Shown here: in pieces, positions 8,901 to 16,498 of the stretch | Layout: the number at the start of each line of letters is the position of its first letter | Position numbering within the stretch: position 1 is the stretch's first letter | Origin: Corynebacterium lizhenjunii | GTDB taxonomy: Bacteria > Actinomycetota > Actinomycetes > Mycobacteriales > Mycobacteriaceae | Direction of reading: 5' to 3' | DNA length: 64,000 bases | Assembly (NCBI RefSeq): GCF_011038655.2 | Contig: NZ_CP064954.1 | Span: 558,001 to 622,000 of the forward strand | Program-made: the position numbers and the translations under genes | The notes under the pieces: generated by a model | The model's database searches: none | The model's input: the letters and a program-made list of their open reading frames with translations, nothing else | What the model was told of the DNA's origin: nothing

Positions 8901-9186
8901 AGATGGCTCGCGGGTGTGGACGGCGGGTATCGTTACTCACCGCCAGCGCCCACAGACAGCGGGCGGCGTGACCTTCTTTGGCCTGGAGGATGAGACGGGG
9001 CTGATTAACGTCATGGTCACTCCAGGGTTGTGGTCCCGGGATCGGCTAGTGGCACGCACGGCGAAGGTCTTGCTCATTCGGGGTATCGTGCAAAACGCAT
9101 CCGGCGCGGTGACCATCGCTGCGGACAAACTAGAGCCGCTCAACATCGGCGAGTGTTTCTCCCGCGGTTCCCGGGACTTCCGCTAG
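5917..9186 (+). CDS. dnaE2: Error-prone DNA polymerase DnaE2
   Basis: The protein has 1,089 residues from the GTG at 5917, which has AGGAGG 7 nt upstream; the open frame begins at 5824 but that extension is not family-like. It contains an N-terminal PHP domain (FAELHAVSAYSFLDGACEPEELV), the C-family polymerase core with the catalytic acidic motif PDIDIDIESGRREEV, an HhH region and a C-terminal OB domain. DnaE2 performs lesion bypass with ImuB in the SOS-type response. Two oddities are visible: a motif copy near the N-terminus (HLADAPSTAA) and a 36-bp in-frame tandem repeat (residues about 848-880) in the HhH region. Confidence 0.93.
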   Translation: MRFNGGEALPWSRVERILSGRPGPVPVPVDHLADAPSTAASSAGAAPVGVGQGAVPFAELHAVSAYSFLDGACEPEELVDRAVELGLCALAVVDRDGFYGLMKFVEASARAQLPALYGVELSLNEGVLTVLARSPEGYRRLSRLVARARMDAGEKGRVSYPPLPDVLTALGEECVYLLGWQWVEKIDTFIERIKIDCLVLEYESTQTPEDADHHAELDKLSGLRAIATACPAAATRSQARLAAAKRALARRDNLAAAAPHLHPMGAGWLRSGQQMLQLFPGREDLIAATVDLARECTFTWSALAPRLPDFTVPDGHSEQTWLEHLTWQRAAHRYASRPEEIWTQARRQIGHELGVIGKLGFPGYFLIVADLVDFCRSHNILCQGRGSAANSVVCFSLGITNAEPVSAGLLFERFLSPDRDGPPDIDIDIESGRREEVIQYVYRQHGRERAAQVANVISYRRKGAVRDAARALGYPQGTADAWAKGIHTPPADVESLAQQLLGQPRHLGIHSGGMVLCDRPLADVVPTEWARMEGRSVLQWDKDDCAAAGLVKFDLLGLGMLEALHHMLDLVEETTGRTINLWELDLTDPQVYAMLSRADAVGVFQVESRAQLSTLPRLKPQKFFDLVVEVALIRPGPIQGGSVHPYLRRRDGLEPVEYDHPVLEKSLGKTLGIPLFQEQLMQIAVDAAGFSGAEADDLRRAMGSKRSPARMAALRQRFYDGLRETNGIEGATADRLWQKIVAFAAYGFPESHAQSFASLVYFSAWMKYYYPAQFCVGLLRAQPMGFYSPQSLIQDARRHGIKILPVSVNDSGSQARVVRATDGSFAIRLGLNLIKGLGGKAAARIESARAASPNAAASPARAASPNAAASPARAASPNAADPGAPFAGIADLSRRADLSVEHVEALAAAGALDCLGVDRRQALWQAGVAATERADMLPGVSAITPPALPGMSAFELLATDIAATGVTPDSQPMQHLRTHLHQRGVLTAAQLPAAEDGSRVWTAGIVTHRQRPQTAGGVTFFGLEDETGLINVMVTPGLWSRDRLVARTAKVLLIRGIVQNASGAVTIAADKLEPLNIGECFSRGSRDFR
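6010..6024 (+). repeat. Dispersed motif copy in dnaE2
   Basis: CTTGCCGATGCCCCC (15 of 16 bases), read as LADAP in a variable N-terminal linker ahead of the PHP domain. Confidence 0.85.
8458..8556. repeat. 36-bp in-frame tandem repeat inside dnaE2
   Basis: Two full units and one 27-bp partial unit start at 8458, 8494 and 8530. Each full unit encodes ARAASPNAAASP. The array adds about 30 Ala/Pro/Ser-rich residues between the LIKGLGGKAAARIES helix-hairpin-helix segment and the following PFAGIADLSRR segment, which are nearly contiguous in other DnaE2 proteins. Confidence 0.9.
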
Positions 9187-9281
9187 CTCACCCAGCCCGG
9201 CTTCGCTAACTCACCCAGCCCGGCTTTCTGCGTCGGGAATGCACTTGCCCAGCCCGGCTTTCTGCGTCGGGAATGCACTTG
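9181..9281. repeat. Tandem repeats spanning the dnaE2 stop codon
   Basis: A 23-bp unit (9181-9203, 9204-9226) whose first copy contains the dnaE2 stop TAG runs into a 34-bp unit repeated at 9214-9247 and 9248-9281. No gene is seen in 9187-9493; the rest of it is the 3' flank of the DUF222 repeat. Confidence 0.85.
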
Positions 9282-9399
9282 CCCAGCTCCAAGCCTGCTC
9301 ATCTTCGCCCATGGCATTAGTGCTTGTTGCATCAGGAATTGGATGCACGCACGTCTGGCCCCTTCCGCGCGCTTTTTGTCGTCGCGGTTGGGGCTGTGT

Positions 9400-9415
9400 G
9401 CTTTCCGATGCCTCC
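9400..9415 (+). repeat. Variant of the dispersed motif
   Basis: GCTTTCCGATGCCTCC, a two-mismatch copy in the 3' flank of the left DUF222 arm. A variant is present at the matching place in the right arm (near 31877). Confidence 0.6.
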
Positions 9416-9493
9416 CGCTCCCTACCATCAGCAGTCCTTCGGGCTGATCAGCCACCTGGCCGGAAGGCTTCGAACTGGTCAGTTGGCCAGCGG

Positions 9494-10660
9494 TTAGCTT
9501 TCCGGTGGCGGTGTTGCCTGTCCGTAGGCTTCCGGTGGTGGTGTTGTCTGGTGGTGGGCGGGTGGTGGGGAGGTGGTGGGTGTGGCTGATGGCGGTGCCG
9601 CTATGGGCCGGGTTTGTATTGGTGGGGCGCCACCGGGTGCTTGCCACCCAACCCCGGTACCCATGCGCACCATCCGACCCCGGGCTATCGGGATGCCATC
9701 TGGCGGGTGGTCTTCGTTAGCACCGTTATGGTGCGGACACAATGGGGTCAGATTCGACATGTTGGTCTGGCCACCCTGGTTCCAGGGGTGGATGTGGTGA
9801 ATCTGGCACTTATCAAACGGCAAGTGGCAGCCTATCCAGGAACATTCTGCTCCCTCGGCGAGTAGCAATAAGCGTTGCTTAGAGTTAGCGGTCCGCGAAT
9901 AACGGTACAAATCCAGAGGACCATGCTCACGGGAGAGGGCTGCGATAAACCCGTAGTCCAGACACAACCGCTCCAACAAGTCCTTGCCGGTCAAAATGGC
10001 GCCGTTGGAGGCGCGGACGCGGATATCGGCATCGGTGGGATACCGCCCGGGGTTGTGCATCCGGTCGACGAACTCACAAATCTGATCAATGTAGATGGGG
10101 ATGATTGGGATGTAGCGTTGTTTGCCAGCGCCCCCGCCCCTGAAGGCTGCCAGGAAGCTTTCTACTTGGTCTTGAGGGTCAACCACGGCGTGGACGTCCA
10201 TGATGTCCACAGACTTGCCCGTGGCTTTGAGCGTGGCTAGCCCATTAGCGTGATGGGTAAGGCTTACGCCTTCTTTAACTTCACGCGGCTTGGCTAGTTC
10301 TTTTAGCTGCTCACGCGCAACGGCCTCGATCTCAGCGGCAGGCGTCTTGCAGAGTTTGACGCGTAGTTTCCATTTGCCGAGTTTGTCGGCAACTCGCCTG
10401 GTTTTGGTCTCGATGAGGTCGAGGGCGAAGATGCTGTGTCCTTGGGTGCGGGCGGCGGTGATGGCTTTGTATTGCAGGCCAGTGTAGGTGGTGGGTCCGT
10501 AGTAGGTGGTGTGGAGGGTGATGGTTTTGGCTGCTGCTAGTGGGCACCAGCCTTGGGCGACGAGGCTTTCTACGGTCTCACCGGCTAGCTCGGCGAGACC
10601 GTCAATAAAGGCGCCAGGCGCTGTGGGCCCTGGTCCTATTAGCGTCGTCTCGAGGTTCAT
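9494..10660 (-). CDS. DUF222 / HNH endonuclease domain protein (13E12-type repeat family), copy 1
   Basis: The protein has 388 residues from the ATG at 10660. The N-terminal ~260 residues are DUF222; near the C-terminus lies an HNH core, CSWIGCHLPFDKCQIHHIHPW followed by LCPHHN, with the cysteines and histidines expected for a zinc-stabilised HNH nuclease. The family is amplified in actinobacteria and often treated as a repeat element (REP13E12 in mycobacteria), but its activity is largely untested. The start is supported by a TAGTGT hexamer 7 nt upstream, also present in the other two copies. The C-terminus ends in Pro/Thr/His-rich short repeats. The frame stays open upstream to 11152, but that part is repetitive and not conserved. 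Confidence 0.85.
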   Translation of the reverse strand: MNLETTLIGPGPTAPGAFIDGLAELAGETVESLVAQGWCPLAAAKTITLHTTYYGPTTYTGLQYKAITAARTQGHSIFALDLIETKTRRVADKLGKWKLRVKLCKTPAAEIEAVAREQLKELAKPREVKEGVSLTHHANGLATLKATGKSVDIMDVHAVVDPQDQVESFLAAFRGGGAGKQRYIPIIPIYIDQICEFVDRMHNPGRYPTDADIRVRASNGAILTGKDLLERLCLDYGFIAALSREHGPLDLYRYSRTANSKQRLLLLAEGAECSWIGCHLPFDKCQIHHIHPWNQGGQTNMSNLTPLCPHHNGANEDHPPDGIPIARGRMVRMGTGVGWQAPGGAPPIQTRPIAAPPSATPTTSPPPAHHQTTPPPEAYGQATPPPES

Positions 10661-10667
10661 GGCATCG

Positions 10668-10673
10668 ACACTA
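10668..10673 (-). promoter_or_regulatory. -10 hexamer, leaderless promoter of DUF222 copy 1
   Basis: TAGTGT on the minus strand ends 7 nt before the ATG; TTGCGC lies about 18 nt further upstream. The arrangement is shared with copies 2 and 3. Confidence 0.6.
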
Positions 10674-10922
10674 AACCGGCCGGTATTGCCTGCGCAAGGG
10701 TTAACTAGTGAGGTGTCTAATGGAGTGTGCAATGAGGGTAAACTTTGGGCGGATCTACCATGGCGACGGGTGTACCCGGATGGGGGTGGAGCAACCCAGA
10801 TTGGGGGTAGGCCAATCGCGGCGCACAAGCGGGATTGTGGTCGGGATGTCGGCGGCAGGGCATGGGCACAGGCCACGCGTAGACGGCAGGCGGTAGCGAT
10901 GGTGGTCGAGATATTGGCGCCG

Positions 10923-11051
10923 GGTCGTGGAAACGGGTCACGCGTAGGCGCCGGCCGGTAGTGAGGGCAGTCGGGGTGTCGGTGCCAAGCCGCGGAAACG
11001 GGGCCGCGTGCTAGGGCCCGGTCGTGGAAACGGGTCACGCGTAGGCGCCGG
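10923..11051. repeat. 32-bp direct repeat upstream of DUF222 copy 1
   Basis: The same 32 bp (starting GGTCGTGGAAACGGGTCACG) occur at 10923-10954 and 11020-11051, 97 bp apart. The 10661-11117 interval is otherwise the degenerate 5' flank of the repeat arm; no gene was recognised there. Confidence 0.85.
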
Positions 11052-11117
11052 GAGGTAGGGGATGGGGAGCAATGCGCGAAGCGCCAGGCCGCGAGATTTG
11101 GCAGGCGGGGACGGGGG

Positions 11118-11645
11118 TTAGGTGGTGGGGTCGGTGGCATCGGCAAGCTCATCGGTATCCATGGCCAGGGTGATGGTGCCCAGCAAGGTTTGGGAAGTGC
11201 CGAGGGCCAACACGCCGGCCAGCATGCCCAGGGCGCGGACGATTTCTGGCCACGGGACCTGGCCGGGGGCGAGGTCGAGGAGGGGCAGGCACAATGCGAC
11301 CAGCATTAACCCCAGCAGGGCGAAGAATGCGAAACGCCAGGAATTGGAGCGGGCGCGGTCAATGCGGGCGCGCTGGTATTCGTCCGCCTGGGCCGGATCG
11401 AGGTTCAGCTTGCCGATTGCCCCCTGGAGCCGGGCCAAAAATACGCCCGCGGTGACAATGCCGATTGCCCACAACGGCACGGCCACCAGATAGGACAATG
11501 GCATCGCCACCACGCCAGCCAGCGCGGGGACAAGCGCAGCCAGCGAGATGTAGAGGTTGCGAGTGCGGGCGGACGTGGAGCCCGGGTTGGTACGGGTGCG
11601 GCCAGTGTGGGCGAGGTCGGTGTGGGTGCGGGTGGATTTAGGCAC
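11118..11645 (-). CDS. Hypothetical membrane protein linked to an XRE regulator
   Basis: The protein has 175 residues with four predicted membrane segments: two after a hydrophilic Thr/Arg-rich N-terminus, two in the C-terminal half. Between them is a charged loop (LDPAQADEYQRARIDRARS). I do not recognise the family with certainty; it resembles the small membrane partner genes found next to short XRE regulators. It overlaps the regulator gene by 8 nt, so the two are one transcription unit. The last residues carry a copy of the dispersed motif (ELADATDP). Confidence 0.7.
   Translation of the reverse strand: MPKSTRTHTDLAHTGRTRTNPGSTSARTRNLYISLAALVPALAGVVAMPLSYLVAVPLWAIGIVTAGVFLARLQGAIGKLNLDPAQADEYQRARIDRARSNSWRFAFFALLGLMLVALCLPLLDLAPGQVPWPEIVRALGMLAGVLALGTSQTLLGTITLAMDTDELADATDPTT
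11133..11148 (-). repeat. Dispersed motif copy at a gene 3' end
   Basis: GGTGGCATCGGCAAGC on the plus strand, read on the minus strand as ELADAT in the final residues of the membrane protein. Confidence 0.8.
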
Positions 11646-11919
11646 GGCGTTCTCCTTCGGAGGTGGGGCGGTAGATTTCGGTGGACATGGGGGTGAACTC
11701 GTTGCGGGAGAACACGGCTTCTACGGGCAGGTCAAAGACTTCGCAGATATTGAACGCGAGGTCCAGGCTGGGGGAGTGGTCTCCGCGTTCGAGGGCGCCG
11801 ATGGTTTGGGGGTTGACCCCGATGGCACTGGCAAGCTCGGCGCGCGAGAGGTCCCGCTCCGCCCGGAGTACCCGGACCCGGTTAAAAAGCGGTTTTGTCG
11901 GTTTTCTTTTTGGGCACAT
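11638..11919 (-). CDS. Short XRE-family helix-turn-helix regulator
   Basis: The protein has 93 residues from the ATG at 11919 (TTAGGGG upstream); the frame extends to 11988 but that part is not HTH-like. The HTH_3 core reads FNRVRVLRAERDLSRAELASAIGVNPQTIGALERGDHSPSLDLAF, the classic form of compact one-domain XRE regulators. Such proteins often repress their own operon, here shared with the membrane protein gene that overlaps its end. Confidence 0.82.
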   Translation of the reverse strand: MCPKRKPTKPLFNRVRVLRAERDLSRAELASAIGVNPQTIGALERGDHSPSLDLAFNICEVFDLPVEAVFSRNEFTPMSTEIYRPTSEGERRA

Positions 11920-11969
11920 GCCCCTAAGTGTTGCATAAACCCAATGCCCCGTGAAGAATAGACACCGAC

Positions 11970-12066
11970 ACATCCGCGCATCCGGCATGCACGGGTGCTA
12001 GCCGCACGGCTGACCACGAGCCCCCACATCCGCGCGTCCGGTCTGTACGGGTGCTAGCCGCACGGC
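11970..12066. repeat. 41-bp imperfect direct repeat upstream of the XRE and PH genes
   Basis: Copies at 11970-12010 and 12026-12066 share 37 of 41 bases (ending GGGTGCTAGCCGCACGGC), with a 56-bp period. The pair lies between divergent genes, so it could hold binding sites, but it also looks like other short duplications in this window. Confidence 0.75.
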
Positions 12067-12095
12067 CGCCCATCAGCCCCACAACCGGGGTTTGT

Positions 12096-12101
12096 TACTG
12101 T
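12096..12101 (+). promoter_or_regulatory. -10 hexamer of a probable leaderless promoter
   Basis: TACTGT ends 7 nt before the ATG at 12109; no Shine-Dalgarno sequence precedes that ATG. Confidence 0.45.
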
Positions 12102-12108
12102 GGCCAGC

Positions 12109-12597
12109 ATGACTTCACACCAGCCGCATACCCCCGTGCCGGAGTACATGAACCCGGTGTCGCCCAAGCTGACCACCGCGCGCTACTTGAGCAACCTGCC
12201 CTTCTGGGCGGTGTTGGCCTTGGCCGCGGCGGCGGGCGGTTTCTTTTGGGACTCGTGGCTGTACTGGGCCGCCGGGGTATGCGTGGCCATGCTGGTGTGG
12301 CTGGTCTGGCTCATTCCGGCACAGGTTAAGAACATGGGCTGGCTGGAAACTGAGGACGAGCTGCTGATTACCAAAGGCAAACTCTGGCACACGTTCACGG
12401 TGGTGCCGTATGGCCGTATCCAATTCGTTGACGTCACTGCGGGGCCCATTGAGCGCGCGTTGGGGATGAAGACGGTGGAGTTGCACACGGCATCGGCAGG
12501 CACGGATGCCAAGGTCAGGGGCTTGCCGACGCAGGAGGCGGACGCGCTGCGGGAGCGCCTGGCGGTCCAGGCACGCGAGAGGATGAGCGGACTGTGA
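12109..12597 (+). CDS. PH-domain membrane protein (YdbS-like)
   Basis: The protein has 162 residues. Two hydrophobic segments (about residues 28-65) are followed by a bacterial PH domain (bPH_2): LETEDELLITKGKLWHTFTVVPYGRIQFVDVTAGPIERALGMKTVELHTA (read here as separate motifs starting ETEDELL and YGRIQFVDV). It is paired with a larger PH-domain membrane protein, as ydbS with ydbT in Bacillus, where the pair has been linked to bacteriocin resistance. The start at 12109 fits a leaderless mRNA. The stop overlaps the next gene. Confidence 0.82.
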   Translation: MTSHQPHTPVPEYMNPVSPKLTTARYLSNLPFWAVLALAAAAGGFFWDSWLYWAAGVCVAMLVWLVWLIPAQVKNMGWLETEDELLITKGKLWHTFTVVPYGRIQFVDVTAGPIERALGMKTVELHTASAGTDAKVRGLPTQEADALRERLAVQARERMSGL

Positions 12598-14030
12598 TGG
12601 ATTCTTTGGCTGAGCAGGGCTTTCGCCCGGTGCACAGGCTGACGCCGTTGCTGCGTTTTTGGTCGGCGATTTTGGCGGTGCTGACTATTGGGCTGCTCAA
12701 CATTGGTGCGCAGGGCTTTAACGATATTGCGCATTTCCTCAGCGAGGGCCACTGGGGTGCGCTGCTGCGCGGCACGTTGATTGGTCTGGGTGGTTTTGCG
12801 GCGCTGTGTGCGGCGTTGTGGCTGGTCTCGGGGGTGTGGTGGCGCCGGATGGGCTACCGGGTGGATGGCGAGGAGATTTCGTTGCGCCACGGGTTGTTGA
12901 CCACGGCGCTGCGCAGTGCGCGCTATGACCGCATCCAGGCTGTGGATGTGGTGGAGGATGTGATTGCGCGTATTTTTGGCCTGGCGGTGGTGCGCGTGGA
13001 GACGGCCGGCGGTAATTCTTCTGTGATTCAGATTGCGTACCTGCGCAAGCAGGAGGCCGAGGCGCTGCGTCAGGAGATTATGGGCCATGTGCGTGGCGCT
13101 GGTCCTGCCGTGTCTGCCAGTGCCCCCTTGCTTGCCGATGCCCCTCTGCCTGCCGGTGACCCTGCTGCCGCTGCCGACCAGGCGCCTGCGCTGATTGAGC
13201 AGGTGCCTATCCAACGCACACTGCTGGCCGAGGCTCTGCGACCAATGGCGTTGGTGCTGCTGGTGGCGGCTGGGGTGGCGTGGTTTACTCCGCTTTCGGC
13301 GGCCGTGCTGTTGCCGATGGTGGTGGGTATTGTGCCTTCGCTGTGGAATTTGGTGGATTCTTCCTGGAAGTTCACGCTGGTCTGCGATGAGTCCGCGGGC
13401 AATACGGTACTGAACTTGCACTATGGCCTGGCGGACCGGCGCCGGCAGACTATCCGTTTGGACCGGATTCACGGCGTGCGGGTGGCGCAGCCGTTGTTGT
13501 GGCGGGCTTTTGGCTGGTACCAGGTGCATGTCTCCGTTGCGGGTTATGGTTCCGCCGCGGGCAAGGCTTCTGGTACTACGCGGATTCTGCCGGTGGGTAC
13601 TCGCGAGCAGGCGATGGAGCTGTTCCGGGTGGTCTCGGCGCTTTCGGCAGCAGAGATTGAGCAGTATGCTCGCCCGGAGGGGCACACCCAGCCCACGTAT
13701 ACCTCGCCGTCGAAGGCGTGGCTGGTCTCCCCGGTGGACCTGCGCCAGCAGGCCGTCACGTTGCACAATGGCGTGGCCATCGTGCATAAGGGAAGGCTGT
13801 CGCGCCGCGTGATGGTGGTGGAGACCTCCCACATTCAAGAGCTGACGTATAAGGCCGGGCCGCTCAGCCAGCTGCTGGGCATTGCCACCGTGCGCTTTGA
13901 TCTGGTGGGTGGCCCGGTGCGCATGGCCGGTGCGAACCTCACGCCTGCCGATGCCACCGCTTTACTCACCCGCCTGCGCCAGCGCCGGCTGCCCGGCATG
14001 CCCACCCAACCCGAGATCGCGCAGCCCTAG
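12597..14030 (+). CDS. PH-domain membrane protein (YdbT-like)
   Basis: The protein has 477 residues with repeated bPH_2 domains: after the first two membrane segments (YRVDGEEISLRHGLLTTALR), in the middle (RRQTIRLDRIHGVRVAQPLLW) and at the C-terminus (HNGVAIVHKGRLSRRVMVVE). Two more membrane segments lie near residues 215-255. The ATG at 12597 overlaps the TGA of the preceding gene by one base (a GTG at 12594 is the alternative), so the two are translated together. A linker between domains carries the dispersed motif (PLLADAPLPAGD). Function is inferred only from the pair. Confidence 0.82.
   Translation: MDSLAEQGFRPVHRLTPLLRFWSAILAVLTIGLLNIGAQGFNDIAHFLSEGHWGALLRGTLIGLGGFAALCAALWLVSGVWWRRMGYRVDGEEISLRHGLLTTALRSARYDRIQAVDVVEDVIARIFGLAVVRVETAGGNSSVIQIAYLRKQEAEALRQEIMGHVRGAGPAVSASAPLLADAPLPAGDPAAAADQAPALIEQVPIQRTLLAEALRPMALVLLVAAGVAWFTPLSAAVLLPMVVGIVPSLWNLVDSSWKFTLVCDESAGNTVLNLHYGLADRRRQTIRLDRIHGVRVAQPLLWRAFGWYQVHVSVAGYGSAAGKASGTTRILPVGTREQAMELFRVVSALSAAEIEQYARPEGHTQPTYTSPSKAWLVSPVDLRQQAVTLHNGVAIVHKGRLSRRVMVVETSHIQELTYKAGPLSQLLGIATVRFDLVGGPVRMAGANLTPADATALLTRLRQRRLPGMPTQPEIAQP
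13130..13145 (+). repeat. Dispersed motif copy in the YdbT-like gene
   Basis: GCTTGCCGATGCCCCT, 15 of 16 bases, read as LLADAPL in an Ala/Pro linker. Confidence 0.85.
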
Positions 14031-14041
14031 ACGGCGCCGGT

Positions 14042-14512
14042 TTAGACAGCGCCGTCGAAGCCCAGCTGGCGCCACGCCTCAAAGGCCGCGGTAGACGCGG
14101 CGTTGGACAGATTCATGGAACGCCGCGCGGGCACCATCGGGATGCGGACCTCGCTGGTGATGCGGGGGTGGGTGCGGTGGGCATCGGGCAAGCCGGTGGG
14201 TTCGGTGCCAAAGAGGAGGACATCGCCGTCGCGGTAGGCGACATCGGTAAACCAGCGCTTGGCCTGGGTAGTAAAAGCAAAGACCCGGGAGTCCGGCAGG
14301 GCCGCCATGCAGGCCTCAAAATTGGGGTGGATGCGCAGATCCGCCAGGTCATGGTAGTCCAGACCTGCGCGCTTGAGGTGCTTATCATCAAAATTAAAGC
14401 CCAGCGGCTCAATCAGGTGCAACGTGGCGCCCATGACCGCGGCGGTGCGAATGGCGTTGCCAGTATTGGTGGGGATGACCGGATTATCAAAGACGATGTG
14501 CAGCTGGCTCAT
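14042..14512 (-). CDS. trmL: tRNA (cytidine/uridine-34 2'-O)-methyltransferase TrmL
   Basis: The protein has 156 residues, the size of minimal SpoU-family (SPOUT) methyltransferases. Conserved family blocks are visible: NPVIPTNTGNAIRTA at the N-terminus, LLFGTEPTGLP in the middle and IPMVPARRSMNLSNAAS at the C-terminus, which forms the trefoil-knot SAM site. TrmL methylates the wobble ribose of certain leucine tRNAs. It converges on the PH-domain gene, with only 11 bp between stop codons. Confidence 0.9.
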   Translation of the reverse strand: MSQLHIVFDNPVIPTNTGNAIRTAAVMGATLHLIEPLGFNFDDKHLKRAGLDYHDLADLRIHPNFEACMAALPDSRVFAFTTQAKRWFTDVAYRDGDVLLFGTEPTGLPDAHRTHPRITSEVRIPMVPARRSMNLSNAASTAAFEAWRQLGFDGAV

Positions 14513-14564
14513 GGTCCACAGTCTAGGGCCTAGCTCTTAGGAAGGTGCGCTTTGGAAGGTGGTC

Positions 14565-14570
14565 TAGGAT
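14565..14570 (+). promoter_or_regulatory. -10 hexamer, leaderless promoter of folD
   Basis: TAGGAT ends 7 nt before the ATG at 14578 with no ribosome-binding site. Confidence 0.5.
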
Positions 14571-14577
14571 GGTGGGC

Positions 14578-15441
14578 ATGAGTGCTACCAAACTAGACGG
14601 ACAATTGCACCGCGATGAGATTTTCGCTGACCTGGCCCAGCGCGTGGCCGCCCTCAAAGAACAAGGCATAACCCCCGGGCTGGCAACCGTGCTGGTGGGC
14701 GATGATCCGGGTTCTCATTCTTATGTGAAGATGAAGCACCGCGACTGCGAGCAGTTGGGTATCAACTCTATCCGGCGCGACCTCCCGGGGGATATTACGC
14801 AGCAGGAGCTGGAGGCCGTCATTGAGGAGCTGAATAATGATCCCGCCTGCACGGGCTACATTGTGCAGCTGCCCCTGCCCAAGCACTTGGATGAGAACAA
14901 GATTCTAGAAAAGATTGACCCGGACAAGGACGCCGATGGCCTGCACCCGGTCAACCTGGGCAAGCTGGTGCTCAACGAGGACGCCCCGCTGCCGTGCACA
15001 CCCAATGGTTGTATTTCTTTGCTGCGTCGTTTCGGCGTGGAGCTTGACGGCGCCAAGGTGGTGGTCATTGGCCGCGGCGTGACCGTGGGCCGGCCGATTG
15101 GCCTGATGCTCACCCGCCGCAGCGAGAACGCCACCGTGACCTTGTGCCACACCGGCACTAAAGACTTGGCGGCAGAGACGCGTGCTGCTGACGTGATCAT
15201 CGCTGCCGCGGGCAAGGCGCACATGCTCACCGCGGACATGGTCAAGCCCGGAGCCGCTGTCCTGGATGTGGGCGTATCGCGTGTAGACGGCAAACTGGCC
15301 GGCGATGTTGCCCCGGAGGTCTGGGACGTGGCCGGTTATGTCTCCCCGAACCCCGGCGGCGTGGGTCCGCTGACGCGCGCTTTCTTGGTGCACAACATTG
15401 TCGAACGCGCTGAGAAGCTCGCTGCCGAGAAATCCGCCTAA
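14578..15441 (+). CDS. folD: Bifunctional methylenetetrahydrofolate dehydrogenase/cyclohydrolase FolD
   Basis: The protein has 287 residues. It interconverts 5,10-methylene-THF and 10-formyl-THF using NADP in the cytoplasm. Visible signatures are [15 protein letters not shown] with the catalytic Lys and Tyr, [10 protein letters not shown], and the dinucleotide-binding [17 protein letters not shown], followed by [10 protein letters not shown]. The ATG at 14578 gives the normal N-terminus ([19 protein letters not shown]) and lies 7 nt after TAGGAT, so the mRNA is probably leaderless. The DUF3017 gene follows after 16 nt. Confidence 0.95.
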   Translation: MSATKLDGQLHRDEIFADLAQRVAALKEQGITPGLATVLVGDDPGSHSYVKMKHRDCEQLGINSIRRDLPGDITQQELEAVIEELNNDPACTGYIVQLPLPKHLDENKILEKIDPDKDADGLHPVNLGKLVLNEDAPLPCTPNGCISLLRRFGVELDGAKVVVIGRGVTVGRPIGLMLTRRSENATVTLCHTGTKDLAAETRAADVIIAAAGKAHMLTADMVKPGAAVLDVGVSRVDGKLAGDVAPEVWDVAGYVSPNPGGVGPLTRAFLVHNIVERAEKLAAEKSA

Positions 15442-15457
15442 CCACTGCGCCTAACTG

Positions 15458-15811
15458 ATGAATCTGCCGTTGCGCCCCCAGGCGCCCAAGGCGACCCCCG
15501 GCCTGGACAACCCCCACGACCGGGGAAACGCCCCTTCCCGCCTGCCTGCCTGGCTGCAGTGGACGATGATTTCCGGTGTTTTTGCCGCCGTAGCGTTGTC
15601 TGGCCTCTTTGCCGTCCTGGAGCACTGGCGGCGGGCCACCTTCGTCCTGGGCGCCGCCATGCTGTGGCTGGCCGTTGTGCGGCTGAGCTGCGACTCCTCC
15701 CGCGTGGGCATCCTTGCCGTGCGCTCCCGCCGCTTCGACGCTGTCTACACCACCGCCCTGGGTGCGGCCATGGTCTTCCTGGCCGTGTCTGTCGATGCCC
15801 TGGGCAGCTAG
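15458..15811 (+). CDS. DUF3017 membrane protein
   Basis: This 117-residue protein has three predicted membrane segments after a proline-rich N-terminus. The pattern RATFVLGAAMLWLAVVRL followed by RVGILAVRSRRFDAV is typical of DUF3017, found next to folD across corynebacteria and mycobacteria. Function is unknown. It is 16 nt after folD, so co-transcription is likely. Confidence 0.85.
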   Translation: MNLPLRPQAPKATPGLDNPHDRGNAPSRLPAWLQWTMISGVFAAVALSGLFAVLEHWRRATFVLGAAMLWLAVVRLSCDSSRVGILAVRSRRFDAVYTTALGAAMVFLAVSVDALGS

Positions 15812-15825
15812 GCGTGTGCCGTTCC

Positions 15826-16455
15826 TCAGTGTTGCAGGCCTAACGATGCAAGCAGCGCCCTGCGCTCGTTGAAAAAGTAGCTTGCCGCTTCCAGCGTGTC
15901 CTGTTCCACCTGGAAGTAGGGGTCCGCACCATCCTCCGGGTTGGCGAAGAAGTCAGCCAATTCGATGCCGCGTGCTTCCGCCAGTGAACCCGGTATGAAC
16001 TTCCGCGTCCACTCCGGGTACATGCGGCTGATTTCGCTGACCTCAGAGGTTTCGATGCCCCGGAATTTGGCGTAGGCCATTTCGAGTATGAGGACGTCCG
16101 CCTGGGAGAGGTAGTCACTGCCCACCTCCGCGATGCACTTGAGCACACCACCACGGGCCTCGAAGTGTTCCCGCCACCACCGGACGTCTGCCTCCGAACA
16201 ACCTTCGGGTGCAGTACTTGACCCGTGCTCACAGGCTTCCATTAGAGCGCGGACTCCGCTGGCAACCGGGCCGGAGGGGAGTGCCACGTATTGGTCTTCT
16301 GTCATTGAGTGGCCGAAACTGCGTAAGCTCAAGCGGTCCGCAGCCCACAGCAGCGCGATGAGCTTGCGGCAGCTATTTCCATCAACACTGTGGGCGTCGC
16401 GCGCGTCCCGCTGCAGGAAGAAATTGAGCGCCTGCGCTGTCTTGATGGCTGTCAT
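15826..16455 (-). CDS. Panacea-domain (DUF4065/SocA-like) protein, possible PanA-type antitoxin
   Basis: The protein has 209 residues from the ATG at 16455; the upstream extension to 16569 is not family-like. The Panacea core is clear: KLIALLWAADRLSLRSFG, then SMTEDQYVALPSGPVASGV, the usual L-x-x-A-D-R and Y-x-A-x-x-x-G-P-V blocks. Panacea domains act as antitoxins against many unrelated toxins, and also occur as proteolytic adaptors (SocA). The expected toxin partner is not evident: the gene converges on DUF3017 and has only an unrecognised small ORF upstream. It neighbours the restriction-like operon, which suggests a defence island. Confidence 0.78.
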   Translation of the reverse strand: MTAIKTAQALNFFLQRDARDAHSVDGNSCRKLIALLWAADRLSLRSFGHSMTEDQYVALPSGPVASGVRALMEACEHGSSTAPEGCSEADVRWWREHFEARGGVLKCIAEVGSDYLSQADVLILEMAYAKFRGIETSEVSEISRMYPEWTRKFIPGSLAEARGIELADFFANPEDGADPYFQVEQDTLEAASYFFNERRALLASLGLQH

Positions 16456-16498
16456 GCTCGGCCCACCATGTCGAAAAGGAAAGACCAACAGTGGTCCT

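Larger units (their letters stand above)
9348..10882 (-). repeat. Left arm of a ~1.5-kb inverted repeat carrying a DUF222/HNH gene
   Basis: On the minus strand this segment matches 30462-31945 nearly base for base through the gene, continuing about 150-230 bp into each flank with patchy divergence (the C-terminal repeat tail and a stretch just upstream of the promoter differ). The pair faces in opposite directions about 19.6 kb apart. Confidence 0.85.

Noticed and set aside
9181..9281. CRISPR array
   Set aside because: The 23- and 34-bp units are contiguous without spacers and no cas gene is present, so this is a simple tandem repeat. The same holds for the other arrays.
12183..13838. 551-codon minus-strand open frame
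   Set aside because: Antisense to the two PH-domain genes and rich in His/Arg/Gln, typical of a shadow frame.
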